46,756 nucleotides of DNA from an uncultured Clostridia bacterium (GTDB lineage Bacteria; Bacillota; Clostridia; Oscillospirales; SIG627), in contig CAMPCJ010000006.1 in the NCBI GenBank assembly GCA_946645685.1, positions 1 through 46,756 on the forward strand, given 5' to 3'. Within the stretch, counting starts at the first letter, position 1; each line of letters starts with the position of its first letter. The notes below the pieces were generated by a model. The model ran no database searches. It was not told the DNA's origin and saw only the letters and a list, made by a program, of their open reading frames with translations. Position numbers and translations under genes: made by a program. This document shows, one piece after another, positions 18,462-27,199 of this stretch.

Positions 18462-18506
18462 AAAAAAAAGAAGCCGAAAGAAGAATTCTTTCGGCTTCTT
18501 TTTTTT
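18462..18506. terminator. Bidirectional intrinsic terminator between leuS and folC
   Basis: AAGAAGCCGAAAGAA pairs with TTCTTTCGGCTTCTT around a three-base loop, flanked by an A-run on one side and a T-run on the other. It therefore works as a U-tailed hairpin on both strands and serves the convergent leuS (plus) and folC (minus) genes. Confidence 0.92.
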
Positions 18507-18514
18507 GTTTGACG

Positions 18515-19789
18515 TTAGGCGCCGGCAAGGGAGCGGGCGGCTTGACGCAATTCCGCGTAGGAGTACAGACTGCCAACGCACAACACAACGCCGCCGTTTT
18601 CCGCCGCGTCCCGGGCGGCGCTTTCCAGCGCCTTTGTCATACTGTCGCAGGGGACGGCGTGTACGCCTGCCTGCTCCAGCGCCCGCGCCAGCTCAAGCGC
18701 CGGCAGGGAGCGGGGCGTTTCCGGCGCGCCTACGTAGGCTTTGCCGGAAATGCCGGCGAGTGTTTTCACCATGGTGTCAAAGCTCTTGTCCTTCATCACG
18801 CCGGAAACCAGAATGATCCGTTCGTCGGGATAGAGCGCCCGGCAGGTGGCAACGGCGCCTTCGATGCCGTCCGGATTGTGGGCGCCGTCAAAAATGATCC
18901 TGGGCTCCTTGAGAAGCGTTTCAAAGCGCCCGGGCCAGTACACGGAGGAAAAGCCCTTTTGAAGCGCCTCGTCGGGGATGGCAAAGCCCTGCTTTTTCAG
19001 TTCCTCCGTCACGGCAAGAACGGTCTTGATGTTCTTTTCCTGGTACACGCCGGACAGGGGTGTGAAGAGGGACAGAGAGTGGTACCGGAAGGAAATGCCC
19101 TCCCGGGTGTGGGCAACGTCGGACAAAACAAGATCCGCCGCTTGGATCAAAGGCAGCCCCTTTTCCCGGCATTTGTCCAGAATGACTTTCTCCGCGCCTG
19201 CGGGGGCGTGACCCAGCACGCAGGGCGCTCCCTTGAGAATGCCCGCTTTTTCCCCGGCGATCTTTTCCACCGTGTCTCCCAACACGTCCGTGTGGTCCAG
19301 AGCGATGTTGGTAATGACGGACAAAAGGCTTTCGTCGATCACGTTGGTCGCGTCCAGCCGTCCCCCCAGTCCGCATTCCAAAACGATCACGTCCGGTTTC
19401 ACTTCGCTGTAATACTGAAAGGCGATGGCGGTGATCAATTCAAATTCCGTGGGACCGTCCTCCATGAGATCCGCCTTTGCCTTGACCGCTTCCGTGACCC
19501 GGCACAGATCCTCGTGGGAAATGGGGCTTCCGTCAAATTGGATCCGTTCCGTAAAGTCCACCAGATACGGGGACGTGTAAAGACCGACCTTCAACCCCGC
19601 TGCCCGGAGAATGGAATCCGTCATGGCGGAAACGGATCCTTTGCCGTTGGTACCCGCTACGTGGATGAAATGCAGTTTCTTTTGAGGGTTGCCCAATAGA
19701 TCGCACAATACGCGTATACGTTCCAGCCCGGGCTTTCTGCCCCGCCAGGAAACGGAATGGATGTAAGTGAGGGCTTCTTCGTAAGTCAT
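18515..19789 (-). CDS. folC: Folylpolyglutamate synthase / dihydrofolate synthase
   Basis: FolC adds glutamate to folates, and in bifunctional forms also joins dihydropteroate with glutamate. It keeps imported or newly made folate in the cell. The 424-residue product has the Mur-ligase ATP loop HVAGTNGKGSVSAM (GTNGKGS at 46-52), LECGLGGRLDATNV and NIALDHTDVLGDT, with the C-terminal ligase domain holding DGAHNPDG. Its start overlaps the folT stop by 4 bases. The pairing with a riboswitch-controlled folate transporter subunit suggests a salvage role. Whether it also has dihydrofolate synthase activity cannot be told from these motifs. Confidence 0.95.
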   Translation of the reverse strand: MTYEEALTYIHSVSWRGRKPGLERIRVLCDLLGNPQKKLHFIHVAGTNGKGSVSAMTDSILRAAGLKVGLYTSPYLVDFTERIQFDGSPISHEDLCRVTEAVKAKADLMEDGPTEFELITAIAFQYYSEVKPDVIVLECGLGGRLDATNVIDESLLSVITNIALDHTDVLGDTVEKIAGEKAGILKGAPCVLGHAPAGAEKVILDKCREKGLPLIQAADLVLSDVAHTREGISFRYHSLSLFTPLSGVYQEKNIKTVLAVTEELKKQGFAIPDEALQKGFSSVYWPGRFETLLKEPRIIFDGAHNPDGIEGAVATCRALYPDERIILVSGVMKDKSFDTMVKTLAGISGKAYVGAPETPRSLPALELARALEQAGVHAVPCDSMTKALESAARDAAENGGVVLCVGSLYSYAELRQAARSLAGA

Positions 19790-20316
19790 AGCTTGCCTCC
19801 TGCGTCGTCAATGCCGAAAATCTTTCTGATCGCGTGATGTTTCATCAGGAGCGCGCACAGATACGCCTCCAGAGGAATGATGGGTAAATAGGTAAGGCAG
19901 CGCCATCCGAAGAGGGACAACAGCGGCGTTCCGTAGGTGAAGTGCAGGATCAAGGTTTTAAACCCGATGGAAAGGAGCAGGTGGGTGATGGTGATGGAGA
20001 GCACGATGGAAGACGTCTTCCTGTTTCGGAAAACGAAGCGTACCAAGAGACCCGGCAGCAAGCCCATGAACGCCTGCGCCACCGTCATCAGGGGGATGAC
20101 GGCGTATCCGCGCAGAGCGCAGCCCACCAGATCCGCCACGATCCCGGTCGCCATTCCCCACAGCGGTCCCAGAAAGACCGACGCAAGGAACAGGGGCAGG
20201 TTTTCAAAGCTGATGCGTATGTCCGATCCGATGGAAACGGCAAGAAACTTTCCCAACAGGATAGACAGCGCCGCCAGAAGCGCGGCAAAGACGAGAAACG
20301 TAAGGTTTTTGCGCAT
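19786..20316 (-). CDS. folT: Folate ECF transporter substrate-binding subunit FolT
   Basis: FolT is the membrane S component that binds folate and works with a shared ECF energising module; the module genes are not in this window. The 176-residue product has about six hydrophobic helices, including an N-terminal FLVFAALLAALSILL and SFENLPLFLASVFLGPLWG, the typical S-component segment for the folate and related families. It is preceded by a tetrahydrofolate riboswitch and followed by folC with a 4-base overlap. These two neighbours fix the substrate better than the protein alone. AAGGAGG lies 7 bases before the ATG and is inside a 13-bp hairpin. Confidence 0.93.
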   Translation of the reverse strand: MRKNLTFLVFAALLAALSILLGKFLAVSIGSDIRISFENLPLFLASVFLGPLWGMATGIVADLVGCALRGYAVIPLMTVAQAFMGLLPGLLVRFVFRNRKTSSIVLSITITHLLLSIGFKTLILHFTYGTPLLSLFGWRCLTYLPIIPLEAYLCALLMKHHAIRKIFGIDDAGGKL

Positions 20317-20322
20317 AAAAAC

Positions 20323-20392
20323 ACCTCCTTTTCCGCTGAATTGCCCGTGTGCGGGCTCCGGAAAAGGAGGTAAAAGAAGGGACCTTTTTCGG
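20323..20392 (-). promoter_or_regulatory. folT riboswitch expression platform (Shine-Dalgarno-masking hairpin and alternative)
   Basis: On the minus strand ACCTCCTTTTCCG (20371-20359) pairs perfectly over 13 bp with CGGAAAAGGAGGT (20335-20323), which contains the folT Shine-Dalgarno site. A 5-bp GCCCG/CGGGC hairpin sits in its loop. Just after the aptamer, CCGAAAAAGG (20392-20383) can instead pair 9 of 10 bases with CCTTTTCCGG (20367-20358). The two pairings exclude each other, as expected for a translational switch. Confidence 0.8.
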
Positions 20393-20492
20393 ACAGCGGG
20401 ATGCGGATCTCAAACCGCAAGCAAAAAGCCTTTCGTCCCCGGAGCAACTCCCCGTCTCCAAGGGGCACTTAACGCTTGAGATCCTACTCTGT
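20393..20492 (-). ncRNA. Tetrahydrofolate (THF) riboswitch aptamer
   Basis: On the minus strand this segment follows the folT-type THF riboswitch core. It has AGAGTAGG, then a P2 strand GATCTCAA, then GCGTTAAGTG, a GC-rich hairpin ending GGGGACGAA, GCTTGCGG, the P2 partner TTTGAGATC, and CGCATCCCGCTGT. P1 is the short pair ACAG/CTGT. P2 is GATCTCAA with TTTGAGATC. The class binds reduced folates and controls folate transport or synthesis genes in Firmicutes. It lies directly before folT and starts 11 bases after the tadA stop. Confidence 0.92.
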
Positions 20493-20502
20493 TTTGTAAG
20501 CG

Positions 20503-20970
20503 TTACCGCTTACGCGTACGTTTGTCCCGAAGACCGGCGAAAAAGCGCTGCAAGAGCGCTTTCGCTTCGTCTTCGCAAAGACCGAATGAAACGCCGGGAG
20601 AGTGGTTAAAGGGAAGGGCGGGCAGGTTTACCACGCTGCCCATCGCCCCCGCTTTGGGGTCCTTTGCGGCGGCAAAAACCGCGTCGATCCTGGCGTTGAT
20701 GATGGCGCCGGCGCACATGGGACACGGCTCCAGCGTAACGTAAAGCTCACAGCGGGGCAGACGCCATCCGCCCAGTTTTTTACAGGCTTTGTCAATGGCG
20801 ACCGTCTCCGCGTGGAGCAGGGCGTTTTTCTTGCTTTCCCGGGCGTTGTGACCTCTGGCGATGATCTTACCATCCTGCACGATCACACACCCCACGGGGA
20901 CCTCGCCTTTACTTTCCGCCTTTTCCGCTTCTCTCAGGGCGGCGCGCATAAAGACTTCCCGATCCGTCAC
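20503..20970 (-). CDS. tadA: tRNA-specific adenosine deaminase TadA
   Basis: TadA converts adenosine 34 to inosine in tRNA-Arg(ACG), allowing wobble reading. The 155-residue product has the zinc site HAETVAID (His and catalytic Glu) and PCPMCAG (two Cys), with GEVPVGCVIV at the front. The GTG start overlaps the stop of the upstream penicillin-binding protein gene by 4 bases. A 7-bp hairpin (GTAAGCG/CGCTTAC, 20496-20513) spans its stop codon but has no T-run, so transcription probably continues into the riboswitch. Confidence 0.94.
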   Translation of the reverse strand: MTDREVFMRAALREAEKAESKGEVPVGCVIVQDGKIIARGHNARESKKNALLHAETVAIDKACKKLGGWRLPRCELYVTLEPCPMCAGAIINARIDAVFAAAKDPKAGAMGSVVNLPALPFNHSPGVSFGLCEDEAKALLQRFFAGLRDKRTRKR

Positions 20971-23579
20971 GTAATTCCTCCGCCTGCGTCACCGCCCTCC
21001 GGCGGCGCTTCCTCCGTGGGCAGGGGGACGCCGTCGTGAACGGCACAATAGGCGTTCATGGGAGAAGCGACCTTGCTGGTGCCCGGCCAGCTTCCGGCGC
21101 TGTACAGATTCATATAGTAGGGTAGCGACTGATCCAGGGAGGGCTTCACGTTGTCCGGCAGGGCGACGTAGGTGTACTGAGCGTCCGCGATGCCCACGTT
21201 GAGCGAAAACTCCCGCTGTTCGTTGATCAGCGCCACCTGATGGGTATGCGGGCAGGTGGGGCAGGCAATGTGTCCGGAATCGTCGCAGATGTTCACCAAA
21301 ACGTGCTTATCGCAGGCGCCGGCGGGCAAGTTGGATTCGGTATAATACCCGGTCTGCGTTCTGTTGCCGCGCGGATCCATCTTGCAGTTATCTCCTACCA
21401 AAAGTCCGGAATCCTTACAAAAACTCCGGGTGACCAGATTTCGGGTCAGGTGATCGGAAAAACGTCTCAGCCCGCCCGCGGCGATGTATTTTTCATGGAT
21501 CCGGGTCATGACCGTATCCCACAGATACATGGCGGGGGAAACCCTGGTCTGCCCCTGCTTGAAGTTGAGAAGGGCTTTGGGGATATCATAGCCTACCCAA
21601 CAGGTCGCGGTGTAGTAGGGCGTATAGCCGCAGAAGTACAGGTCGTTGTTGTCGTTGGTGGTACCGGTCTTACCGGCGACGTCCATCTTCCTGCGCAGGG
21701 AAACCGGCGTACCGGTACCGGAGGTCACCACGTCCTGCATCAATCGGGTCATCACGGCGCAGCTATCTTCGGAAAGAATGACTTCCGGATTGCCCGTATT
21801 TTCCAGAATGACGTTATCCGTGCTGTCCAGCACCTTCACGTAGGTGCGGGGACGGTTGTAAACGCCGGAATTGGCGATGGAAGCGTAAGCGGCGCACATA
21901 TCCCGGGTGGTGACGCCGTTGGTGAAGCCGCCCAGCGCCAGAGGCGCGTAATCCATATCCGACTTCACCAGGGTGGAGAAGTGGAATTTATTGACCATAA
22001 AGTCAAAGGAATTGGAGGTGCCCAAAAGGTTGAGAGTCTTGACTGCCACGGTGTTCTTGGAGTGCCTTACACCGTCCGCCACGGTGGTCAGCCCGTCGTA
22101 GACGTTATTCCAGTTGTTGGGCCAGGTCTTGCCGCCCCCCTCGATGCGGAAGGGCGAATCGTCAAAGACGGTGGAGTAATTGATCAGCCCTCTGTCCAGC
22201 GCCTGGACGTACACGCCCAGGGGCTTGATGGAGGAGCCGGGCTGCCGGGCGGCTTGCGTGGCGCGGTTGAAGCCCAGAGGCGTGGTTTTAACGCCTCTGC
22301 CGCCAACGATGCCCACCACGTGTCCGGTGGACTGGTCGATGATGGTCATGGCGCTTTCCACCTGGACGCCGGTACCTTGGGAGGGGAAATTGGCGTCGTT
22401 CTGATACACGTCGTCCAGAACGGCTTGAATGTCCCGATCCACGGTGGTCATGATCTTCAGACCGCCGCTGTACACCATGTTCTTCGCCATCTGCTCGTCA
22501 TAGTTGTAGGTGGTCTGCAGGTCTTCGATAACGTCGTAGATCAGCGTATCCACAAACCAGGAGTGGACCACCGCCGTGACCTCCTCCGTGGCGCCATCCG
22601 CCAGGACCAGATCCGCTTCCTTCGCCGCGTCGATCTCCTCCTTGGTGTAGCGCTTGTCAATGTTGTCGTTTTTCAGCATCTGATCCAAAACGACCCATCG
22701 CCGCTCCGCGTTGTTCTCCGGATGGGTGACCGGGCTCCACCGGGACGGGTTCTGAGGAATGGCGGCAAGGGCGGCGCATTCCACCAGCGTCAGATCCTTG
22801 ACCTCTTTTCCGAAAAATTCCTTGGCGGCGGATGCTACGCCGTAACAGCCCTTGGAAAGATAAATGGTGTTTAGATACATTTCCAGGATCTCGGTTTTGC
22901 TCCGCTTGCTTTCCAGATTAAAGGCGCGTAGGATCTCCTGCACCTTTCTCTGAATGGTTACGTCGTCCTCACCGGAAACGTTCTTGATAAGCTGCTGGGT
23001 GATGGTGGAACCGCCGTAGCTGCTATCCCCCTTCAGGAAGAAGCCCAGAACGGCGCCGAAGGTACGATGAGTATCCACGCCCTTGTGGACGAAGAAGCGC
23101 TTGTCCTCGATGGAAACGAACGCGTTGATCAGATCCTCCGGCATCTCTTCATAAGAGACCCAGGTGCGGTTTTCACTGCCGTGGATGGATTCTTCCTCCC
23201 ATTCCGTCCAGGTGACGGAGCCGTCCTCGGCGGTGGTCTGGTAATACAGCGTGGTGGTCAGGCTGGAATTGAATTTCAAATTCTCAATGTCGTAGACCGG
23301 ATCCACGTAGTTTTTGATATAGACCACCAAAGCGACCGCGACAACGCCGCCGGTGATGATGCCGATGAGAAAGACGGTCAAAAGAATGTTCAGCGCATAG
23401 GTGACGATCTTCCCCAAATACCGGGAAAGGGTGGAGCCGACCCCATGCGCCGCTTCGGTTCCTTTTCCCTGCGGCTTTTTCGAGCCTGCCGCGGCGCCGC
23501 GGCCGCTTGCAGGCGCGGTGCGCTTTGCCGGCAGCGAGGATTTTCTCCCGGAAGCGGGCGTTCTCTTGTTTTGATTCAT
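20967..23579 (-). CDS. Class A penicillin-binding protein (glycosyltransferase/transpeptidase)
   Basis: This bifunctional cell-wall enzyme polymerises lipid II and cross-links peptides outside the membrane. The 870-residue product has a basic cytoplasmic tail, one membrane helix (LTVFLIGIITGGVVAVALVV), then a glycosyltransferase domain with SIEDKRFFVHKGVD and GGSTITQQLIKN. The transpeptidase domain has QPGSSIKP (SxxK), HSKNT (SxN) and GKTGTTND (KTG). The C-terminus is Cys- and His-bearing (CPTCPHTH). I chose the ATG at 23579: AGGAG lies 8 bases before it and this avoids a 120-base overlap with dnaE. It starts 19 bases after dnaE and is probably co-transcribed with it. Confidence 0.94.
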   Translation of the reverse strand: MNQNKRTPASGRKSSLPAKRTAPASGRGAAAGSKKPQGKGTEAAHGVGSTLSRYLGKIVTYALNILLTVFLIGIITGGVVAVALVVYIKNYVDPVYDIENLKFNSSLTTTLYYQTTAEDGSVTWTEWEEESIHGSENRTWVSYEEMPEDLINAFVSIEDKRFFVHKGVDTHRTFGAVLGFFLKGDSSYGGSTITQQLIKNVSGEDDVTIQRKVQEILRAFNLESKRSKTEILEMYLNTIYLSKGCYGVASAAKEFFGKEVKDLTLVECAALAAIPQNPSRWSPVTHPENNAERRWVVLDQMLKNDNIDKRYTKEEIDAAKEADLVLADGATEEVTAVVHSWFVDTLIYDVIEDLQTTYNYDEQMAKNMVYSGGLKIMTTVDRDIQAVLDDVYQNDANFPSQGTGVQVESAMTIIDQSTGHVVGIVGGRGVKTTPLGFNRATQAARQPGSSIKPLGVYVQALDRGLINYSTVFDDSPFRIEGGGKTWPNNWNNVYDGLTTVADGVRHSKNTVAVKTLNLLGTSNSFDFMVNKFHFSTLVKSDMDYAPLALGGFTNGVTTRDMCAAYASIANSGVYNRPRTYVKVLDSTDNVILENTGNPEVILSEDSCAVMTRLMQDVVTSGTGTPVSLRRKMDVAGKTGTTNDNNDLYFCGYTPYYTATCWVGYDIPKALLNFKQGQTRVSPAMYLWDTVMTRIHEKYIAAGGLRRFSDHLTRNLVTRSFCKDSGLLVGDNCKMDPRGNRTQTGYYTESNLPAGACDKHVLVNICDDSGHIACPTCPHTHQVALINEQREFSLNVGIADAQYTYVALPDNVKPSLDQSLPYYMNLYSAGSWPGTSKVASPMNAYCAVHDGVPLPTEEAPPEGGDAGGGIT

Positions 23580-23598
23580 AGTTTCTCCTGTCAGAGCG

Positions 23599-26500
23599 TT
23601 ATGAACGGAAGGTGAGGGCGACGTTCTCTTCGCCCAGGATCTCCACAAGTTCCCGGTAGATGACCGGGGTGAGGGCGCAGTCCAATCCCGCGATGCGGAA
23701 CAGCTTGCGCTCGTTTTCATAGAAGAAGAATACGGGTGTCTGCCCGGGGAAGATCCCGAGGAGCCCCAGGATCCTTCTCTCCATTATACTATCCTTTTGA
23801 GGAAACCGCAAGTGGATTTTCGCAACATCCGCAAGATTTGCCGGGCTTTTTTTTGCGGCGGAAGCGGCGGGCGTGGGCTTTTCATGCTGTTCCCGGGAAA
23901 CGGGGACGGCGTCGTCCGGCAAGGAGATCTTTTGTGCGATGATCTTGATCTCCTCGTCTTTGAGATTGACTTGACCGGTGATGGCGAGGATCCGGTCTTC
24001 CTCCAGCAGGGAAGCGGCTTTGGCGTAAACCTTTGGGAAGACGATCACTTCCGTCTGCCCCGTGGTATCCTCCACCCGGAGAAACGCCATTCGCTCGCCG
24101 TTTTTGAGTTGTTTTAGCGTGATCTTGTTCACCAGACACAAAAGAAGAACCTGATCGCCCTCCCGAAACCGCTCCGGCTCCGTGTGAAAGCGGACGATCT
24201 CTTCCGCGCCGAGCTTTTTGGCTCTTTCTTCCTCATCCGTCAGAGGATGCCCGGACAAATACACGCCCACGGCGGCTTTCTCCAGCCGCAGCAAGGTGGG
24301 CTTATCGTATTCCGGCGCTTCCGGAAACTCGAATTCCGGAAGGCTTTCCGGTTCCGCCATATTCTCCCCGAACAGGGAAAGCTGTCCCTCCATGACCCCC
24401 CGCTCCACGCCGGTGGAAAGGGTGGAAAGCAGCTGCTCGATGGAAGCGGCGAGCCGTGCCCGGGCAATGCCGAACGTATCGAAAACGCCGGCGAAAACCA
24501 TGCTTTCCAGCGCCTTGCGGTTCAGTCCCTTCGGCTTCATCCGCACCACGAAATCCATAAAGGAACTGAAACGGCTGCGGGCGCGCTCCCGGAACAGCTC
24601 CTCCAAAAAGGCGCCGCCCACGTTCTTGATGCCGACCAGTCCGAAGCGCAGTCCTTGAGGCACCACCGTAAAGGACGCCATACTTTCGTTCACGTCCGGC
24701 GGCAGGATGGAAAGTCCCATTTTCCGACACTCCGCGAAGTAGAAGGCGTATTTATCGCTGTCCAGCTGGCTGGTGAGGATCGCCGCCATATATTCCTTGG
24801 GATACCGGCATTTCAAGTAAGCCGTGCGGTAACTGAGCAGGGCGTAGGCGGCGGCGTGGGATTTGTTGAAGGCGTATTCGGCAAATCTGGCGATCTCGTC
24901 AAAGAGGGCGGCGGCGCTGTCCCGGTCGATACCCGCTTTGTCCGTTCCCGCCAAAAAAGTCTCCCGCTCCCTGTCCATTACGTCTTGCTTTTTCTTGGAC
25001 ATCGCCCGGCGCACCACGTCGGCTCTGCCGAAGGTATAGCCCGCCAGCTTCCGGAAGATCTCCATCACCTGCTCCTGGTAGACGATGCATCCGTACGTGT
25101 TGTCCAGGATGGAGGCGAGGGCGGGAATGGAATAGTCCACCTTGCCCTTACGCTTGTTTTCCAGATACTTGGGGATGGATCCCATGGGACCCGGGCGGAA
25201 CAAGGCGATGGCGGCGCAGATCTCCTCGATGCTTTCCGGCTTCATCTGCATCATCAGGGCTTTCATTCCGCTGGATTCGATCTGAAACAGTCCGCTTGTC
25301 TTGCCCTCGCCGATCATCCGGAACACGTCCCGGTCGTCTTCGGGAATGGTGCGGATGTCAAAGGCGGGCTCCTTTTTGCGGATCAATTCAACCGCGTCCC
25401 GGATAATGGTAAGATAGCGCAGTCCGAGAAAGTCGATTTTCAACAGACCCAGATCCGCGATCTCGTTCATGGTGTACTGGGTCACCCGGGCGCCGGTGTT
25501 CACCGCCAGGGGCACGTAATCGGTGACGGGTCTGTCCGTGAGCACGACGCCCGCCGCGTGAACGGAAGCGTTTCGAGGCATCCCCTCCAGCTTCAGCGCC
25601 GTATCCATCAGTTTCTTCCCGGGTCCCGCCGCGCACAGGGAACGCAGTTCTTCGTCCCCCGCCAGGGCTTTTTCCAGCGTCATATTGAGGAAGTGCGGCA
25701 CCCGTTTGGCGATCCTGTCCACTTCGGCGTAGCTCATCCCCAGCACCCTGCCCACGTCCCGCAGGACGGCGCGCGCCGCCATGGTGCTGAAGGTGACGAT
25801 TTGCGCCACTCGATCCGCACCGTATTTTTCCGTGACGTATTCAATGACCTCGTGCCGCCTCTCAAAGCAGAAATCCACGTCAAAATCGGGCATGGAGACC
25901 CGCTCCGGGTTGAGGAAGCGCTCGAAGATCAGCTTGTACCGCAGGGGATCCAGCTCCGTGATGTCCAGGCACCACGCCGCCAGGCTCCCGGCGCCGCTTC
26001 CGCGCCCGGGTCCCACGTATATGCCGCTCTTTTTGGCAAAGCCCACAAAGTCCGCCACAATGAGAAAATAGTCGCAAAAGCCCATTTTCTCCACCACGGA
26101 CAACTCGTATTCCAGCCGCTCTTCGTAAGGAGCCCGTTCCGTAATGCCGTTTTCCTTCAGGCGCTTTTCCAGCCCCTCCCGGCAGATTCTGCGCAGGTAT
26201 TCCGGAGAGGAAAGTCCCAGACGGTTTTTAAACACGGGCAGGTGGGCGTCGGTGAAATCAAAGGCAACATTGCAGCGATCGGCAATGCGGCGCGTGTTGG
26301 CAAGCGCCTCGGGCACTCGGCCGAACAGCGCTTCCATTTCCTCGGCGGATTTGAGATAGAATTCCTCCGTTTCAAATTTCATCCTGCCTTCGTCCGTGAG
26401 CGTCTTGCCCGTCTGGATGCACATGAGAACGTCCTGGCTGGCGGCGTCCTCTTTTCTGAGGTAATGCACGTCGTTGGTGGCGACCAGTCCCAGCCCCGTC

Positions 26501-27093
26501 TTTTCCGCCAGAGCGGTCAGAGCCGCGTTCACCTTCAATTGATCGGTGATGCCGTGATCCTGCATCTCCAAGAAAAAGTTCTCTTTCCCGAAAATGTCCG
26601 CGTATTCCAGCGCCGCCTGTTCCGCGCCGTCCCGATCCCCCGCCAGGATCTTCTTGGGGATCTCTCCCGCCAGGCACGCGGAAAGGGCGATGAGCCCCTC
26701 GTGGTGCGCCCGCAAAAGCGCCTTGTCCACCCGGGGCTTCTGATAAAACCCCTCGGTAAAGGAAGAAGTGACCAGATGGATGAGGTTCTGATACCCGGTC
26801 ATATTCTCGCACAGTAGGACCAGGTGACTGTAATCCCGATCCACACTGAGATCCTTGTCCGTCATAGAGCGGGGCGCCACGTATACTTCACATCCGATGA
26901 TGGGCTTGATCCCGTGTTTTTGCGCCGCCTTGTAAAAGGCGATCACCCCGTACATCACGCCGTGGTCGGTAATGGCGACCGCCGTTTGACCCAACTCCCG
27001 GGCGCGCTCAAAAAGCCTGTCGATGCGGCAGGCGCCATCCAGGAGGGAGTACTCCGTATGCAGGTGCAAATGGACGAAATCTTCTTGTTTCAT
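23599..27093 (-). CDS. dnaE: DNA polymerase III alpha subunit DnaE
   Basis: This is the catalytic subunit of a replicative C-family polymerase. In Firmicutes it normally works beside PolC; no PolC gene is in this window. The 1164-residue product starts with a PHP domain (HLHLHTEYSLLDG). The polymerase domain has GPGRGSGAGS (361-370) and the catalytic acidic cluster PDFDVDF (402-408). Helix-hairpin-helix motifs follow, then an OB-fold near the C-terminus (KNGERMAFLRVEDTTGQ). A sigma-A promoter lies just upstream at 27150-27178, and a class A penicillin-binding protein gene follows 19 bases downstream. Confidence 0.97.
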   Translation of the reverse strand: MKQEDFVHLHLHTEYSLLDGACRIDRLFERARELGQTAVAITDHGVMYGVIAFYKAAQKHGIKPIIGCEVYVAPRSMTDKDLSVDRDYSHLVLLCENMTGYQNLIHLVTSSFTEGFYQKPRVDKALLRAHHEGLIALSACLAGEIPKKILAGDRDGAEQAALEYADIFGKENFFLEMQDHGITDQLKVNAALTALAEKTGLGLVATNDVHYLRKEDAASQDVLMCIQTGKTLTDEGRMKFETEEFYLKSAEEMEALFGRVPEALANTRRIADRCNVAFDFTDAHLPVFKNRLGLSSPEYLRRICREGLEKRLKENGITERAPYEERLEYELSVVEKMGFCDYFLIVADFVGFAKKSGIYVGPGRGSGAGSLAAWCLDITELDPLRYKLIFERFLNPERVSMPDFDVDFCFERRHEVIEYVTEKYGADRVAQIVTFSTMAARAVLRDVGRVLGMSYAEVDRIAKRVPHFLNMTLEKALAGDEELRSLCAAGPGKKLMDTALKLEGMPRNASVHAAGVVLTDRPVTDYVPLAVNTGARVTQYTMNEIADLGLLKIDFLGLRYLTIIRDAVELIRKKEPAFDIRTIPEDDRDVFRMIGEGKTSGLFQIESSGMKALMMQMKPESIEEICAAIALFRPGPMGSIPKYLENKRKGKVDYSIPALASILDNTYGCIVYQEQVMEIFRKLAGYTFGRADVVRRAMSKKKQDVMDRERETFLAGTDKAGIDRDSAAALFDEIARFAEYAFNKSHAAAYALLSYRTAYLKCRYPKEYMAAILTSQLDSDKYAFYFAECRKMGLSILPPDVNESMASFTVVPQGLRFGLVGIKNVGGAFLEELFRERARSRFSSFMDFVVRMKPKGLNRKALESMVFAGVFDTFGIARARLAASIEQLLSTLSTGVERGVMEGQLSLFGENMAEPESLPEFEFPEAPEYDKPTLLRLEKAAVGVYLSGHPLTDEEERAKKLGAEEIVRFHTEPERFREGDQVLLLCLVNKITLKQLKNGERMAFLRVEDTTGQTEVIVFPKVYAKAASLLEEDRILAITGQVNLKDEEIKIIAQKISLPDDAVPVSREQHEKPTPAASAAKKSPANLADVAKIHLRFPQKDSIMERRILGLLGIFPGQTPVFFFYENERKLFRIAGLDCALTPVIYRELVEILGEENVALTFRS

Positions 27094-27104
27094 GGGATTA
27101 CCCT

Positions 27105-27133
27105 TTGACAGACGTGTGGGAAAGTATTATAAT
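27105..27133 (+). promoter_or_regulatory. Consensus sigma-A promoter for the thioesterase-tgt operon
   Basis: TTGACA at 27105-27110 and TATAAT at 27128-27133 are separated by exactly 17 bases, a perfect match to the sigma-A consensus. Transcription should start near 27140 and read toward the acyl-ACP thioesterase gene at 27200. Confidence 0.88.
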
Positions 27134-27149
27134 ATTTACACTTACATAC

Positions 27150-27178
27150 AGTATACCACAAATTTATCGGTCTGACAA
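27150..27178 (-). promoter_or_regulatory. Sigma-A promoter for dnaE
   Basis: On the minus strand TTGTCA (27178-27173) and TATACT (27155-27150) are separated by 17 bases, and TGG precedes the -10 box. The start should lie near 27143, giving a leader of about 50 bases before the dnaE ATG. Confidence 0.8.
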
Positions 27179-27199
27179 CCGTTTTTAAGGAGAACCGTT

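Noticed and set aside
15501-18581. Very long open frame antisense to leuS (about 1000 codons), and a similar one antisense to dnaE at 24184-26817
   Set aside because: These arise from the GC-rich third positions of the sense genes. They have no ribosome sites, no recognisable domains and lie entirely over confident genes.
23580-23720. Longer N-terminus for the class A penicillin-binding protein
   Set aside because: The extra 47 residues overlap dnaE by 120 bases, lack a ribosome site and are not hydrophobic or family-like. The ATG at 23579 has AGGAG at good spacing.
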